64,000 nucleotides of DNA from Solibacillus sp. FSL R7-0682 (GCF_038005985.1 NZ_JBBOUI010000001.1:2624001-2688000); one strand, 5' to 3'; numbered from the stretch's first letter, positions 9,571-18,435 are shown. Numbers and translations: made by a program. The notes: generated by a model from the sequence alone, not told the origin.

Positions 9571-10131
9571 TCCTCCTTATATTTCCTTAAATTTCCACTT
9601 AAAAAAGTCCTCAAAAAAACACCCTTTCCTCCTTCCAAATAAAATTTGGTAAATAGAATCAAAGGTGACAATCTAAATGTCTCTTGGTGTAACTATCACA
9701 TTAAAGCCATTAATATTTAAATACTGTCGAACTCCGTCGACAATTATTTGAATTTTCAAAAATAATAAAAATAAACTATTTTTCACATAGTTTAATAGTA
9801 ATATTAATAAATTTATAAAACAAAAAAACAATACGCAAAAGTGTTGGTAATACAGGAAAATTTAGGTATAATCATTTTTTACTAAATTATAATTATTTTT
9901 ATATTTTTTAAATAAACAAACACTTCTACCTATTTATAAATAAATGTATTAAACAGAAAAGTCCCCAACATTCTAAATTAGGCATTATTAATTACTTGAT
10001 AATCATTAGACATTCTTTAGGTCAGTAATTTTAGCGACCTTTTTATAGGTATTTATTACTTGATCAAATTTTTCAATTGATAATACTTTATTACTGTTAA
10101 TACTCACTTCAATTTTATAGTTAGAACTATA
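9571..10131. other. Gene-free A/T-rich region upstream of the subtilase gene
   Basis: No ORF with a credible ribosome binding site was seen on either strand. A plus-strand promoter-like pair (TTGGTA, 17 bases, TATAAT, about 9844-9872) points toward a weak AGGTC/GACCT hairpin with a T-run near 10019-10045, so a short untranslated transcript is possible but unproven. The minus-strand part must hold the protease promoter, which I could not place. Confidence 0.3.
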
Positions 10132-10210
10132 AGACTCCAGCCGGAACAGCACGATGCCTGAGACTACAGGCTCAAGCCGTGCCCGCGGAAAGCTTACCCT
10201 GAATGGAAAC
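10132..10210 (+). repeat. Degenerate GC-rich interspersed repeat, copy 1
   Basis: A GC-rich island in A/T-rich sequence. It contains GCACG/CGTGC and CCTG/CAGG pairing arms and the word CCCGCGGAAAGC followed by a TGAATGGAAAC tail. Related words (ACTCC, CACGCCC, CGGAAAGC) recur on the minus strand at 18500-18580. It resembles the hairpin-type intergenic repeats common in Bacillales genomes. Confidence 0.55.
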
Positions 10211-10317
10211 CAATTTCACGCGCATTAAAAAATACAATTTTTCTTCGGAGAGAAAAGTTATATTTTTGTTATGTCCTAACCTCATTCATATTGACGAAAT
10301 CGGAACCTTATTTATTA

Positions 10318-10356
10318 AAGATGCAGAAATGTTGATAAAACAACATCTCTGCATTT
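10318..10356 (-). terminator. Hairpin at the end of the ABC-F/ASCH operon
   Basis: GCAGAGATGTTG pairs with CAACATTTCTGC on the minus strand, eight bases past the ASCH stop codon. The T-run is short (ATCTTT), so termination efficiency is uncertain. Confidence 0.6.
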
Positions 10357-10363
10357 CCATTCA

Positions 10364-10804
10364 TTATTTTGGGTACACTTTTTTAAATCGCTCACATACT
10401 GCCTTCATATGTGGTGTAAATGTTAAATCGTACTGTTTAAACAGCTCCGTAAAGAAATTCACATGGGCATCCCACCATTCCTTATAGTTCCCTTCTCCTT
10501 CTGCTATTGCAAAGTTTTCAGGTACTTCATTTAATGGGTAAATTTCAACGGATTCCACTTGAATGATCGCTACTGGCAAATTATCACTATCTAGTATAAT
10601 TGAATATTCTCCGGCATTTGGTAGCGGTTCGTTTTCAACTTTATATAGTTCAAAACTTGAACAAGTTGCCGTCTTTTTTCCCTCTACTACTAATTGGGCT
10701 AACCAATCTATTTTTTCACCAAATTGAAAAGCCTCCTTATACTGAGTATTTTCTAAGTTTGTTTCACTACAAAATTTTTTCCAATAAAGCTCTATGTTGT
10801 TCAT
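10364..10804 (-). CDS. ASCH domain protein
   Basis: A 146-residue protein made almost entirely of an ASCH fold (PUA-like RNA-binding barrel). The characteristic block GKKTATCSSFELY lies at about 43-55, followed by IIQVESVEIYPLNEV and EGEGNYKEWWDAH. Family members bind RNA or have nuclease activity in vitro; the cellular role is unknown. It starts two bases after the ABC-F gene ends, with AAAGGAG in front, so it is the second gene of that operon. Coupling to a ribosome-acting ABC-F ATPase suggests an RNA/translation-related job, which is inference. Confidence 0.85.
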   Translation of the reverse strand: MNNIELYWKKFCSETNLENTQYKEAFQFGEKIDWLAQLVVEGKKTATCSSFELYKVENEPLPNAGEYSIILDSDNLPVAIIQVESVEIYPLNEVPENFAIAEGEGNYKEWWDAHVNFFTELFKQYDLTFTPHMKAVCERFKKVYPK

Positions 10805-10806
10805 GT

Positions 10807-12414
10807 TTAATACTCCTTTTGTTTTTCATATGCCCAGTTATATGGACCGTTATGGACAGTAATACACTGATTTTCAATCCAAGCCACTTTGGAGAAAATC
10901 TTTTGTAAAAAGTATCGATCGTGACTAATTGCTACAATTGTGCCATTAAAGTCTTTTAATGTATCTTCCAATACTTCCCTTGACTCAATATCTAAATGAT
11001 TGGTCGGCTCATCTAATACAAGTACATTACATTGTTCATGCATGAGCTGCGCTAATCGTAAACGCATTTTTTCCCCACCACTTAAATCGTTTATACGTTT
11101 ATATACATCATGACCATAAAATAAAAATTGAGCGAGTACATGACGTGCTTCTGCTTCAACAATGGATATGTGTTCACGAAAAGCATCTATTACACGCATC
11201 TCTTTATTAAATGTATCAAATTGCTGTGATAAATAGCCAACCTTCACATTACTTCCAATACGCACTTTTCCAGATGTAGGTTTAAGCTGGTGCAACATAA
11301 GTTTTAGTAAGGTTGACTTTCCTGTTCCGTTATTCCCTACTATCGCTAGACGATCTTTCCAATGAACAGTTAAGTTCACATCCATGAACAAAATATCGTT
11401 ACCAAAGCCATGATACACTTCAGATAATTCAAATACTTCTTTCCCACTTCGCTCATTAGCTTGAAGCTTTAAATTCATCGCTTTCTCACTTTTTGGACGT
11501 TTTATAAGCTCCATGCGCTCTAACATCTTTTCCATCACTTTTGCTTTACGATACAAATCTGGATTCGGTGGAGAAGCTTCATTTGCCCATTGACGAAGTC
11601 TTTTAATAGACTCTTTAATTTTTTGGATTTTCTTTTGTTGCTCTTTATAAGCCGCAAATTGTTGTTCAATTTTTAATTGTTTATTGTGGATATACGTATC
11701 GTAATTTCCGATACTTTCCCAAATGGCTTCATTCTCAATTTCGTATACTTTCAAAGCGATATGATTTAAAAATTGGCGATCATGGGAAATGACAACAACC
11801 GTGCCTGAATAATAGCTAATATAATTTTCTAACCATTCAATTGCAGCTAAATCTAGATGATTCGTTGGCTCATCTAATAATAAAATCGTTGGTTGCTTCA
11901 AAATGATTTGTGCTAGCATGACTTTCGTTTTTTCACCACCACTTAGTTGATGGAAGGTTTTTTCTAAAAGCGGATGAATACCTAAGCCCATTGCAACACT
12001 AGCAATTTTCTGATCAATTTCATAGCCACCTTGTTCCATAAATTGTTCCTGAAGTTCCCCGTATTGCTGTAAAAGCTTGTCAGATACACTTACCGTCATT
12101 TTCTCTTCAAACTCTTTTAACCGATTATGCATTAAATGTAAGCTTCCAAAAGCTTCATTAAGGACCTCATAAACAGTTTGAACTGGATAATGAGGTATTT
12201 GATGTAAATAGCCAATCTTTACCCCTTTTGCTTTCACAACTTTCCCTGTATCAGGCAGTTCAACTCCTGTAAGCAACTTAAATAAAGTTGTTTTTCCACT
12301 TCCATTTCGTCCAACAATGGCAATTCGATCATTTGCTTTAATTTCTAAATTGATATTGGTGAATATTTCGTTCCCACCGATTGATTTTGATATATTTTCT
12401 AATTTTAATTGCAT
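10807..12414 (-). CDS. ABC-F family ATPase, putative ribosome protection factor
   Basis: A 535-residue protein with two ATPase domains and no membrane segments. Walker A motifs are GRNGSGKTT (about 35-43) and GNNGTGKST (about 347-355). Signature motifs are LSGGEKTKV and LSGGEKMRL, and both Walker B motifs read LDEPTNHLD. The basic linker between the domains (about 225-320) is the P-site tRNA interaction motif of ABC-F proteins. Such proteins either tune translation or protect ribosomes from lincosamide, streptogramin or pleuromutilin drugs. Size and an attenuator-type leader upstream (12415-12660) favour an antibiotic-resistance ABC-F of the VmlR/Lmo0919 kind, but the exact subgroup cannot be set by eye. 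The start ATG follows TGGAGGCGTAGAAT. Confidence 0.88.
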   Translation of the reverse strand: MQLKLENISKSIGGNEIFTNINLEIKANDRIAIVGRNGSGKTTLFKLLTGVELPDTGKVVKAKGVKIGYLHQIPHYPVQTVYEVLNEAFGSLHLMHNRLKEFEEKMTVSVSDKLLQQYGELQEQFMEQGGYEIDQKIASVAMGLGIHPLLEKTFHQLSGGEKTKVMLAQIILKQPTILLLDEPTNHLDLAAIEWLENYISYYSGTVVVISHDRQFLNHIALKVYEIENEAIWESIGNYDTYIHNKQLKIEQQFAAYKEQQKKIQKIKESIKRLRQWANEASPPNPDLYRKAKVMEKMLERMELIKRPKSEKAMNLKLQANERSGKEVFELSEVYHGFGNDILFMDVNLTVHWKDRLAIVGNNGTGKSTLLKLMLHQLKPTSGKVRIGSNVKVGYLSQQFDTFNKEMRVIDAFREHISIVEAEARHVLAQFLFYGHDVYKRINDLSGGEKMRLRLAQLMHEQCNVLVLDEPTNHLDIESREVLEDTLKDFNGTIVAISHDRYFLQKIFSKVAWIENQCITVHNGPYNWAYEKQKEY

Positions 12415-12449
12415 ATTCTACGCCTCCAGTGCGTCGCTGAAAATGCATA

Positions 12450-12482
12450 CAAAAAAGACCACCCATTAACTGAGCAGTCTTT
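12450..12482 (-). terminator. Attenuator terminator in the ABC-F leader
   Basis: On the minus strand AAAGACTGCTC pairs over 11 positions (with G-U pairs) with GGGTGGTCTTT around a seven-base loop. A run of six T follows. It lies between the leader ORF and the ABC-F start codon, so unregulated transcripts would stop before the ATPase gene. Confidence 0.75.
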
Positions 12483-12514
12483 CACTATTATGTGAAAAGA
12501 ATGAAGTTAATCAG

Positions 12515-12646
12515 CTACGCATTAATTTTGAAATGTCTAAAAAAGGGCATACCTATCCCGTTAGACGCAAAATCAAAAGTAATGACACGTGCAATATACG
12601 TAGCTGTATCGATATTTACACTTGTCTCCATAGCTAATTTATTCAT
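12515..12646 (-). CDS. 43-residue leader peptide upstream of the ABC-F gene
   Basis: ATG at 12646 follows an excellent ribosome binding site (GGAGGTGAGAAG). The ORF runs 43 codons, MNKLAMETSVNIDTATYIAR and so on to FKINA, and stops at 12515. A short RNA hairpin (GTCTAA...TTAGAC with GGG/CCC inside) lies within its 3' half, and the attenuator terminator follows about 30 bases after the stop. ABC-F resistance genes are known for upstream ORFs whose drug-stalled translation prevents terminator formation; this arrangement fits that model. Whether the peptide itself has a function is unknown. No homolog is recognised. Confidence 0.65.
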   Translation of the reverse strand: MNKLAMETSVNIDTATYIARVITFDFASNGIGMPFFRHFKINA

Positions 12647-12735
12647 TCTTCTCACCTCCGTCCATTGAAATTATTTCAATAGTATCATAATTTGATAAAA
12701 AAGAAAATACTCCCAATAGGAACTTATTGTTTTAA

Positions 12736-13158
12736 TTATCGTACAACTAATACATCACATTTTGCGTTACGTACGACATTTTCAGAAACAGAACCTAATA
12801 AGAAACGTTCCGCACGGTTTAAGCCCGTTGCCCCAACGATCACAAGATCCGATTCAGATAAACTTGTTAAAATCACTTTTGGCGAACCTTCCTCCACTAG
12901 TACTTTAATATTAGTTACACCAGCTTGTTCAGCTTCCTGCTTATATTGATCTAAATGTGCGATAGCTTTTTCCTTTAATTGTTTCGCATATTTCAAATCA
13001 TATGCCTCTACTGAGCCAAATGAATGTGTATCAATTACGCTTACTAAATGCAATGTAGCCCCTGTAAGTTTGGCAATTCGTACACCACGTTCAAAGGCAA
13101 TTTTTGCCTTTTCAGAAAAATCAATTGCAACCACAATATTTTTGTAAGTTTCAACCAT
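12736..13158 (-). CDS. Universal stress protein (UspA family)
   Basis: A 140-residue cytosolic protein with the UspA fold. It begins NIVVAIDFSEKA, has the central SVIDTHSF block and ends with the ATP-binding signature VGATGLNRAERFLLGSVSENV (G-2x-G-9x-G-S type, about 105-128) and CDVLVVR. It probably binds ATP. The start chosen is ATG 13158, eight bases after AAGGAG; an upstream GTG at 13167 lies inside the ribosome binding site. Monocistronic, divergent from the PurC-like gene. Confidence 0.9.
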   Translation of the reverse strand: MVETYKNIVVAIDFSEKAKIAFERGVRIAKLTGATLHLVSVIDTHSFGSVEAYDLKYAKQLKEKAIAHLDQYKQEAEQAGVTNIKVLVEEGSPKVILTSLSESDLVIVGATGLNRAERFLLGSVSENVVRNAKCDVLVVR

Positions 13159-13259
13159 AACAACCACTCCTTCTCATTAGTATTAGTATAACAAAAATAG
13201 ATAATATTTTGAAAACTATTTCTCCCACATAGATGGAAGTTAGACGTCCTTCTTTAAAA

Positions 13260-13305
13260 CACGAACTATTTTTTATACTCAGCACGAAAATATTCGTGAT
13301 ATAAT
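13260..13305 (+). promoter_or_regulatory. Promoter and CACGAA operator of the PurC-like gene
   Basis: TATAAT at 13300-13305 is a good -10 box but has no clear -35. Just upstream lies the inverted repeat CACGAA-AATA-TTCGTG (13283-13298). A further CACGAA at 13260-13265 lies 23 bases before it in the same orientation. The CGAA core and inverted arrangement are reminiscent of PurR boxes, but the spacing does not match the B. subtilis rule exactly. Confidence 0.5.
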
Positions 13306-13336
13306 ATTATCTGAATTTGAATTGGAGGGTTTTTCT

Positions 13337-14023
13337 GTGGAATTAATTTATACTGGTAAAACGAAAAATGTTTTTAAATTAGAAAATGAGCTGTTTTTAT
13401 TAAAATTTAAAGATGATGTAACAGGTGAAAACGGGGTATTTGACCCTGGTGCTAACACAGTTGGTTTAACAATTGACGGCGCTGGGTTAGCTGGTCTTAA
13501 ATTAACAGCCTACTTTTATTCAAAACTAAATGAACGTGGCATTCCTACACACTATGTAGATGCAAACTTTGAGGATGCAACAATGACTGTAAAACCTGCT
13601 ACTGTTTTTGGTAAAGGTTTAGAAGTAATTTGCCGCTTTAAAGCTGTTGGTTCATTTTTACGTAGATATGGAGCTTATGCTACAGAAGGACAAGATTTAA
13701 ATGCCTTCGTAGAAGTGACAATTAAGGATGACGAACGCCAAGATCCCCCAATTTCAGAGGATGCATTAGCTATGTTAAACATTTTAACGCATGAAGAATA
13801 TGCAATTTTAAAAGAGCGTACAATCGAAATTTCAAAATTCGTAGGTGAAGAGTTAGCAAAGAAGGGCTTAACTTTATACGATATTAAATTAGAATTCGGT
13901 CGCGACGCAAAAACAGGCGAAATTTTATTAATCGATGAGATTTCTGGTGGCAATATGCGTGCTTATAAAGGCAATACATACATCGAACCTTTAGAATTAG
14001 AAAAAATTATGTTAGCTGAATAA
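13337..14023 (+). CDS. PurC-like protein (SAICAR synthetase family)
   Basis: A 228-residue protein of the phosphoribosylaminoimidazole-succinocarboxamide synthase family, which ligates aspartate to CAIR in purine synthesis. Both family signatures are recognisable: EVICRFKAVGS (usual ExxxRxxxxGS) and LYDIKLEFG. The following loop reads IDEISGGNMR where typical PurC has DEISPDTCR, so the active-site region has diverged. It stands alone, not in a pur operon, and has its own palindromic operator and terminator. The start is GTG 13337, eight bases after GGAGG. It could be a second PurC, a specialised paralog, or the only copy; the rest of the genome would be needed to tell. Confidence 0.85.
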   Translation: MELIYTGKTKNVFKLENELFLLKFKDDVTGENGVFDPGANTVGLTIDGAGLAGLKLTAYFYSKLNERGIPTHYVDANFEDATMTVKPATVFGKGLEVICRFKAVGSFLRRYGAYATEGQDLNAFVEVTIKDDERQDPPISEDALAMLNILTHEEYAILKERTIEISKFVGEELAKKGLTLYDIKLEFGRDAKTGEILLIDEISGGNMRAYKGNTYIEPLELEKIMLAE

Positions 14024-14045
14024 AGCAGTAAATTATATTTAACTT

Positions 14046-14073
14046 AAAGCATGGGACTCTATTTCCATGCTTT
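14046..14073 (+). terminator. Terminator of the PurC-like gene
   Basis: AAAGCATGG and CCATGCTTT pair around a ten-base loop, followed by a T-run. Confidence 0.85.
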
Positions 14074-14171
14074 TTTTATACCACCTCTTTCCTTTTGATA
14101 CTTAACGTGCTATACTTACTTTCGTACTTCGACGCGTTGAAGCGCGAAATTGATTAAAGGAGTTTTGATTT

Positions 14172-15551
14172 GTGATTATCAAACAGCAGCTAAAACCACA
14201 TCTTTTAGAAGCATTATTCATCATGCTTTTGATTATTTCTATTATTTCTTATTCAATCATTCAGTTAGAAAGTGTGCCCCATATTCCTATTTTAATCTCG
14301 ATTTGTTTACTCATTTTATATGGCGTAATAAAAAAAGTACCATACCAATCGTTGGAAAAAAGTATGGTAAGCTCAGTCTCAACAAGTATTAGTGCCATTT
14401 ATATCTTTTTATTAATCGGCATTTTAATTAGTAGCTGGCTCATCAGTGGAACGATTCCTACTTTACTGTACATTGGATTTTCTATCGTTTCCGCAAGCTT
14501 TTTTTATGCCATTGTCTTTATTATTACAAGTATTATCGGAACTGCAATTGGAAGCTCCTTGACAACAGTAGCTACGGTTGGAGTAGCAATGATTGGGGTG
14601 GCAACTTCTATTGAGGCATCCATTTTCATTACTGCAGGGGCGATTGTTTCCGGGGCATTTTTTGGCGATAAGATGTCACCACTTTCCGATACTACGAATT
14701 TAGCCTCATCAATTGTTGGGATTGATTTATTTACCCACATTAGAAATATGATGTTTACAACTGTGCCAGTGTTTATTTTATCATTGATTGGCTATGCAAT
14801 TCTTTCTCCAAGTAGTGAAACGATCGACGGACAATTAATTACACAGTACAAAGAAACACTAATAGCTACTAATCTCGTGCAATGGTATGCAATCATCCCA
14901 CTCTTCCTATTAATCCTTTGTACTGTATTGAAAGTCCCGAGTATGGCAACATTAGCAATAAGTGCAATGAGCGGAATTATCCTTTCATATTTCCATAGTT
15001 CAATATCTTTACAGCAATTATTTATGATTTTATATGAGGGCTTTACATTAAATACTGGGGTCGAAGCAATCGATTCATTATTGTCCCGCGGCGGTATGAA
15101 TAGTATGCTGTTTACAATCATTTTAATTGTGCTGTCATTATCTATGGGTGGCTTATTGTTTGCTTTGGGGATTATACAAACATTACTGCAATCCATACAA
15201 ACGTTGCTTACATCAATTGGTAAAGTTATTACTGGCTCAGCTTTAACTGCCATTTTTATTAATATTGTTATCGGTGAACAGTATTTATCTCTTTTATTAA
15301 CAGGAGAGGCTTATAAAGAAAAATTCAAAAGTATGAAGCTTCATCCTAAAAATTTGGCACGGGTAATTGAAGATGCAGGTACTGTTATTAATCCACTTGT
15401 TCCTTGGAGTGTTTGTGGGTTATTTATTGCTTCTACACTTGAAGTTAGTGTCATAGATTATTTACCCTTTGCCTTTTTCTGTTTACTAAGCCCAATTATG
15501 ACGATTCTATTTGGATGGTTAAATATTACTATAACAAAAGAAACGCACTAG
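14172..15551 (+). CDS. NhaC-family Na+/H+ antiporter
   Basis: A 459-residue integral membrane protein with about 11-12 hydrophobic segments. It carries the family blocks GDKMSPLSDTTNLA (about 165-178) and EDAGTVINPLVPWS (about 399-412), typical of NhaC/MleN antiporters that exchange Na+ or H+, in MleN coupled to malate/lactate. The substrate cannot be fixed from sequence. The start is GTG 14172 behind AAAGGAG. It is monocistronic; its terminator stem overlaps its own stop codon. Confidence 0.88.
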   Translation: MIIKQQLKPHLLEALFIMLLIISIISYSIIQLESVPHIPILISICLLILYGVIKKVPYQSLEKSMVSSVSTSISAIYIFLLIGILISSWLISGTIPTLLYIGFSIVSASFFYAIVFIITSIIGTAIGSSLTTVATVGVAMIGVATSIEASIFITAGAIVSGAFFGDKMSPLSDTTNLASSIVGIDLFTHIRNMMFTTVPVFILSLIGYAILSPSSETIDGQLITQYKETLIATNLVQWYAIIPLFLLILCTVLKVPSMATLAISAMSGIILSYFHSSISLQQLFMILYEGFTLNTGVEAIDSLLSRGGMNSMLFTIILIVLSLSMGGLLFALGIIQTLLQSIQTLLTSIGKVITGSALTAIFINIVIGEQYLSLLLTGEAYKEKFKSMKLHPKNLARVIEDAGTVINPLVPWSVCGLFIASTLEVSVIDYLPFAFFCLLSPIMTILFGWLNITITKETH

Positions 15552-15569
15552 CTTGTATTGCTAGTGCGT
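15543..15569. terminator. Terminator overlapping the nhaC stop codon
   Basis: ACGCACTAGC pairs with GCTAGTGCGT around a seven-base loop and is followed by TTTATT. The TAG stop lies inside the 5' arm. It could also serve the convergent patatin gene. Confidence 0.75.
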
Positions 15570-15594
15570 TTTATTCAGTCATCCTTATTACCAT

Positions 15595-16449
15595 TTAAAC
15601 TTCTAAAAACGATTTTAGCTCAGACATTTTGCGCTGTGCTTGTTCATAGCCCATTTCGTAATTCGCTCGCATTTGGTCTGTTTTACTTTCGAAACTTTTT
15701 AGAGCATGGTCAGGCTTTAAAATAAATGCCTTTTCCTGCTGTTCAAGCTCCCCTATTTGATGAAGCGTTTTGTTGTACATCTCTGCGCGATTGTTCATTG
15801 CTGCAGCAAGTCTTGGATAGCGTTTTTTAAATAGCTTTGTCATCCATGTACTTGATTTAGATGTTTGCTTTAAGTAGCCTGGCTCTCTTGTCAACACGAG
15901 AATATGCTTATCGAACCCCTTTTCAAGAGCACGATTAATCGGAATAGAATCAGATAACCCACCATCATAGTACGGGGCATTCCCAATCTTTATTTCAGGA
16001 AACAAAATAGGTATAGCACATGTCGCTTGTAAAATATCACACGTTTTTGTCATGTTATGTGCACTTTTATATTCGACTTTTCCTGTATAAGCATTTGTTA
16101 ATCCAAATTCCACTTCACCTGGATATTTATAAAAATGTTCCCAATCAAACAGATCTAATTCATTTGGTACAATATTGTACGCAAAATCTAATCCGAATAA
16201 ACTTTTTTCTCTTAAAAAATTTCGCGCTCCCATATAGCGAGGGTCATTGCGATATGTTGTTAATACACGAATCGTACGCTCAGGCTGATTTGACATATAG
16301 GAAACGGCATTAATTGCACCAGCAGAAATAGCCGCTATGTATGGCATGACAATTTGTTCTTCCATGAAAGCATCTAAAACACCAGCAGTAAATACTGTTC
16401 GGAATGTACCTCCTTCAAGTATTAAACTACAATCCTTCACTTCCTTCAT
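15595..16449 (-). CDS. Patatin-like phospholipase family protein
   Basis: About 284 residues with the patatin Ser-Asp dyad: the nucleophile elbow AISAGA (family GxSxG, here with Ala in the first position) and YYDGGLSD carrying the DGG aspartate. The oxyanion loop reads EGGTFRTVFTAG, a variant of GGGxRG. Bacterial members (RssA/YjjU-like) are presumed cytosolic lipid acyl hydrolases. ATG 16449 is favoured because AAAGAG lies ten bases upstream; a GTG at 16458 is the alternative. Divergent from pepF. Confidence 0.85.
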   Translation of the reverse strand: MKEVKDCSLILEGGTFRTVFTAGVLDAFMEEQIVMPYIAAISAGAINAVSYMSNQPERTIRVLTTYRNDPRYMGARNFLREKSLFGLDFAYNIVPNELDLFDWEHFYKYPGEVEFGLTNAYTGKVEYKSAHNMTKTCDILQATCAIPILFPEIKIGNAPYYDGGLSDSIPINRALEKGFDKHILVLTREPGYLKQTSKSSTWMTKLFKKRYPRLAAAMNNRAEMYNKTLHQIGELEQQEKAFILKPDHALKSFESKTDQMRANYEMGYEQAQRKMSELKSFLEV

Positions 16450-16622
16450 GCTTATCACACTCTTTCGTTTTAAAATATATAAATTATATTATAACTCTTT
16501 CAATTTCATTACGTAATATTCATAAATTATTTTTATATTTTCTGTTCAACAGAATTACTTCCTAAATATTCTGAAATATGTTATCATTTACTTCGAATAT
16601 CGGAATATTAGGAGGTTATGCC

Positions 16623-18428
16623 ATGTCATCTGTAAAACGTAGTGAAGTACCTGTACAAGAAACTTGGAATTTAGAGGATCTATTTCTAACAGAAGAAGCC
16701 TATTTAGCTGCTATAGGAAATTTAAAGCATGCTGTTGAGGATGCTGTTTCAGCTTTAACTGGGAATATTACAAATGCCCAACAAGTAGTAGAAGCCATTG
16801 CTACAACTGAAAAAATTCAAGAGCAATTAGTTCCTATCGGCACTTATGCTAGCCTTTCACACAGTGTCGAACAAACAAATACAGATAATCAAATGCGTTC
16901 TGCGCAGTTTGGTTCCGTTGCCGCAATGATTGCAACAAAATTATCCTTTGTAAAAAGTGACTTACTTGCATTAGACGAGGCCATTTTAGAAGAAGCAAAG
17001 CGATTAAATCCTGACTACGCAAATTACATTGATAAATTACTTATTCAAAAACCATATCAGCTACATCCAGAAGCTGAAAAAGCTTTAGCGTCATTCGGTG
17101 CAACATTCAACGCTCCTTATGAGTTATATAATACGACTAAGCTTGTGGATATGAAATTCCCTGACTTTGAAGTAAATGGCGAAAGTTTCCCGATGAGCTA
17201 TAACTTATTTGAAGGGGACTGGGAGTTAGAAAGTGATGCTGATAAACGCCGCGCTGCATTTGATGCATTCTCAGCGAAATTAAAGGAATACCAGCATACG
17301 ACTGCAAAAGCGTATAACACCCATTTAAAAATTGAAAAAACAGATGCGGATTTAAGAGGATATAACTCGATTTATGATGCATTATTACAACCTCAACAAG
17401 TTGACCGTTCTCTTTATGATCGTCAGATTGACTTAATTATGTCAGAGCTTGCACCACATATGCGCCGCTATGCGAAGCTTTTACAAAAGACACATGAATT
17501 AGATAAAATGACATTTGCAGATTTAAAAATTTCACTCGATCCATCATATGAACCTACAATAACAGTAGAACAATCACGCGCATACATGAAGGATGGCTTA
17601 GCAGTAATGGGCGAAGATTACGGTAAAATGTTGGACCGATCTTTTGACGAGCGATGGATTGACTTTGCACAAAATGCCGGAAAATCTACAGGTGCTTTTT
17701 GTTCGAGCCCATATGGTGTGCACCCATACGTTTTAATTTCTTGGACTAGCCGTATGAATGAAGTGTTCGTATTAGCCCACGAGCTAGGTCATGCAGGCCA
17801 CTTCTATTTAGCAAATGAAGCGCAAAACGTTTATAACGCGCGCCCTTCTTTATACTTTATAGAAGCACCATCGACAATGAATGAAATGTTAATGGCAAAC
17901 CATTTACTAAAAAATTCGACGGATGCCCGCTTTAAACGTTGGGTTATTTCGACAATTATTAGCCGCACATACTACCATAATTTTGTAACGCATTTATTAG
18001 AGGCTGCTTATCAGCGCAAAGTATATGACATTATTGATGCAGGTGGTAATGTCAATGCACCAAAGCTTAATGAATTAAAACGTGAGGTACTAGAGCAATT
18101 CTGGGGAGATACAGTTGAAATTAATGCCGGTGCGGAATTAACGTGGATGCGCCAACCACACTATTATATGGGCTTATATCCATATACGTACTCAGCTGGT
18201 TTAACAATTTCAACGCAAGTTTCCCAGCGCATTCTTAATGGCGACGAAAATGCTGTCGCAGAATGGATTGACGTATTAAAGGCTGGAGGTACTAAAACAC
18301 CAGTTGAATTAGCAAAAATGGCTGGCGTCGATATTACAACTGAAAAGCCTTTACGCGATACAATTGCCTTTATCGGTGACTTAATCGAGCAATTAGAAAA
18401 ATTAACAGAAGAAATCGCATACGTATAG
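16623..18428 (+). CDS. pepF: Oligoendopeptidase F (M3 family)
   Basis: A 601-residue zinc metallopeptidase that cleaves short peptides in the cytosol. The zinc motif HELGHAGH (H386, E387, H390) is clear, and the third ligand lies in the following EAPSTMNEML block. The length matches PepF of the M3B group. The start is ATG 16623 after TTAGGAGGTTATGCC. The 15 codons upstream are a chance in-frame extension. In B. subtilis PepF overproduction inhibits sporulation initiation by degrading signalling peptides; whether that holds here is unknown. Confidence 0.95.
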   Translation: MSSVKRSEVPVQETWNLEDLFLTEEAYLAAIGNLKHAVEDAVSALTGNITNAQQVVEAIATTEKIQEQLVPIGTYASLSHSVEQTNTDNQMRSAQFGSVAAMIATKLSFVKSDLLALDEAILEEAKRLNPDYANYIDKLLIQKPYQLHPEAEKALASFGATFNAPYELYNTTKLVDMKFPDFEVNGESFPMSYNLFEGDWELESDADKRRAAFDAFSAKLKEYQHTTAKAYNTHLKIEKTDADLRGYNSIYDALLQPQQVDRSLYDRQIDLIMSELAPHMRRYAKLLQKTHELDKMTFADLKISLDPSYEPTITVEQSRAYMKDGLAVMGEDYGKMLDRSFDERWIDFAQNAGKSTGAFCSSPYGVHPYVLISWTSRMNEVFVLAHELGHAGHFYLANEAQNVYNARPSLYFIEAPSTMNEMLMANHLLKNSTDARFKRWVISTIISRTYYHNFVTHLLEAAYQRKVYDIIDAGGNVNAPKLNELKREVLEQFWGDTVEINAGAELTWMRQPHYYMGLYPYTYSAGLTISTQVSQRILNGDENAVAEWIDVLKAGGTKTPVELAKMAGVDITTEKPLRDTIAFIGDLIEQLEKLTEEIAYV

Positions 18429-18435
18429 TACAATT

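Noticed and set aside
10000-10020. Second Fur-like site (TTGATAATCATTAGAC)
   Set aside because: Only one half matches; the other arm is broken and no promoter or gene is placed to use it.
9844-10045. Possible small RNA gene upstream of the subtilase gene
   Set aside because: The promoter-like match is good but the terminator stem is only five base pairs, and A/T-rich DNA gives such matches by chance.
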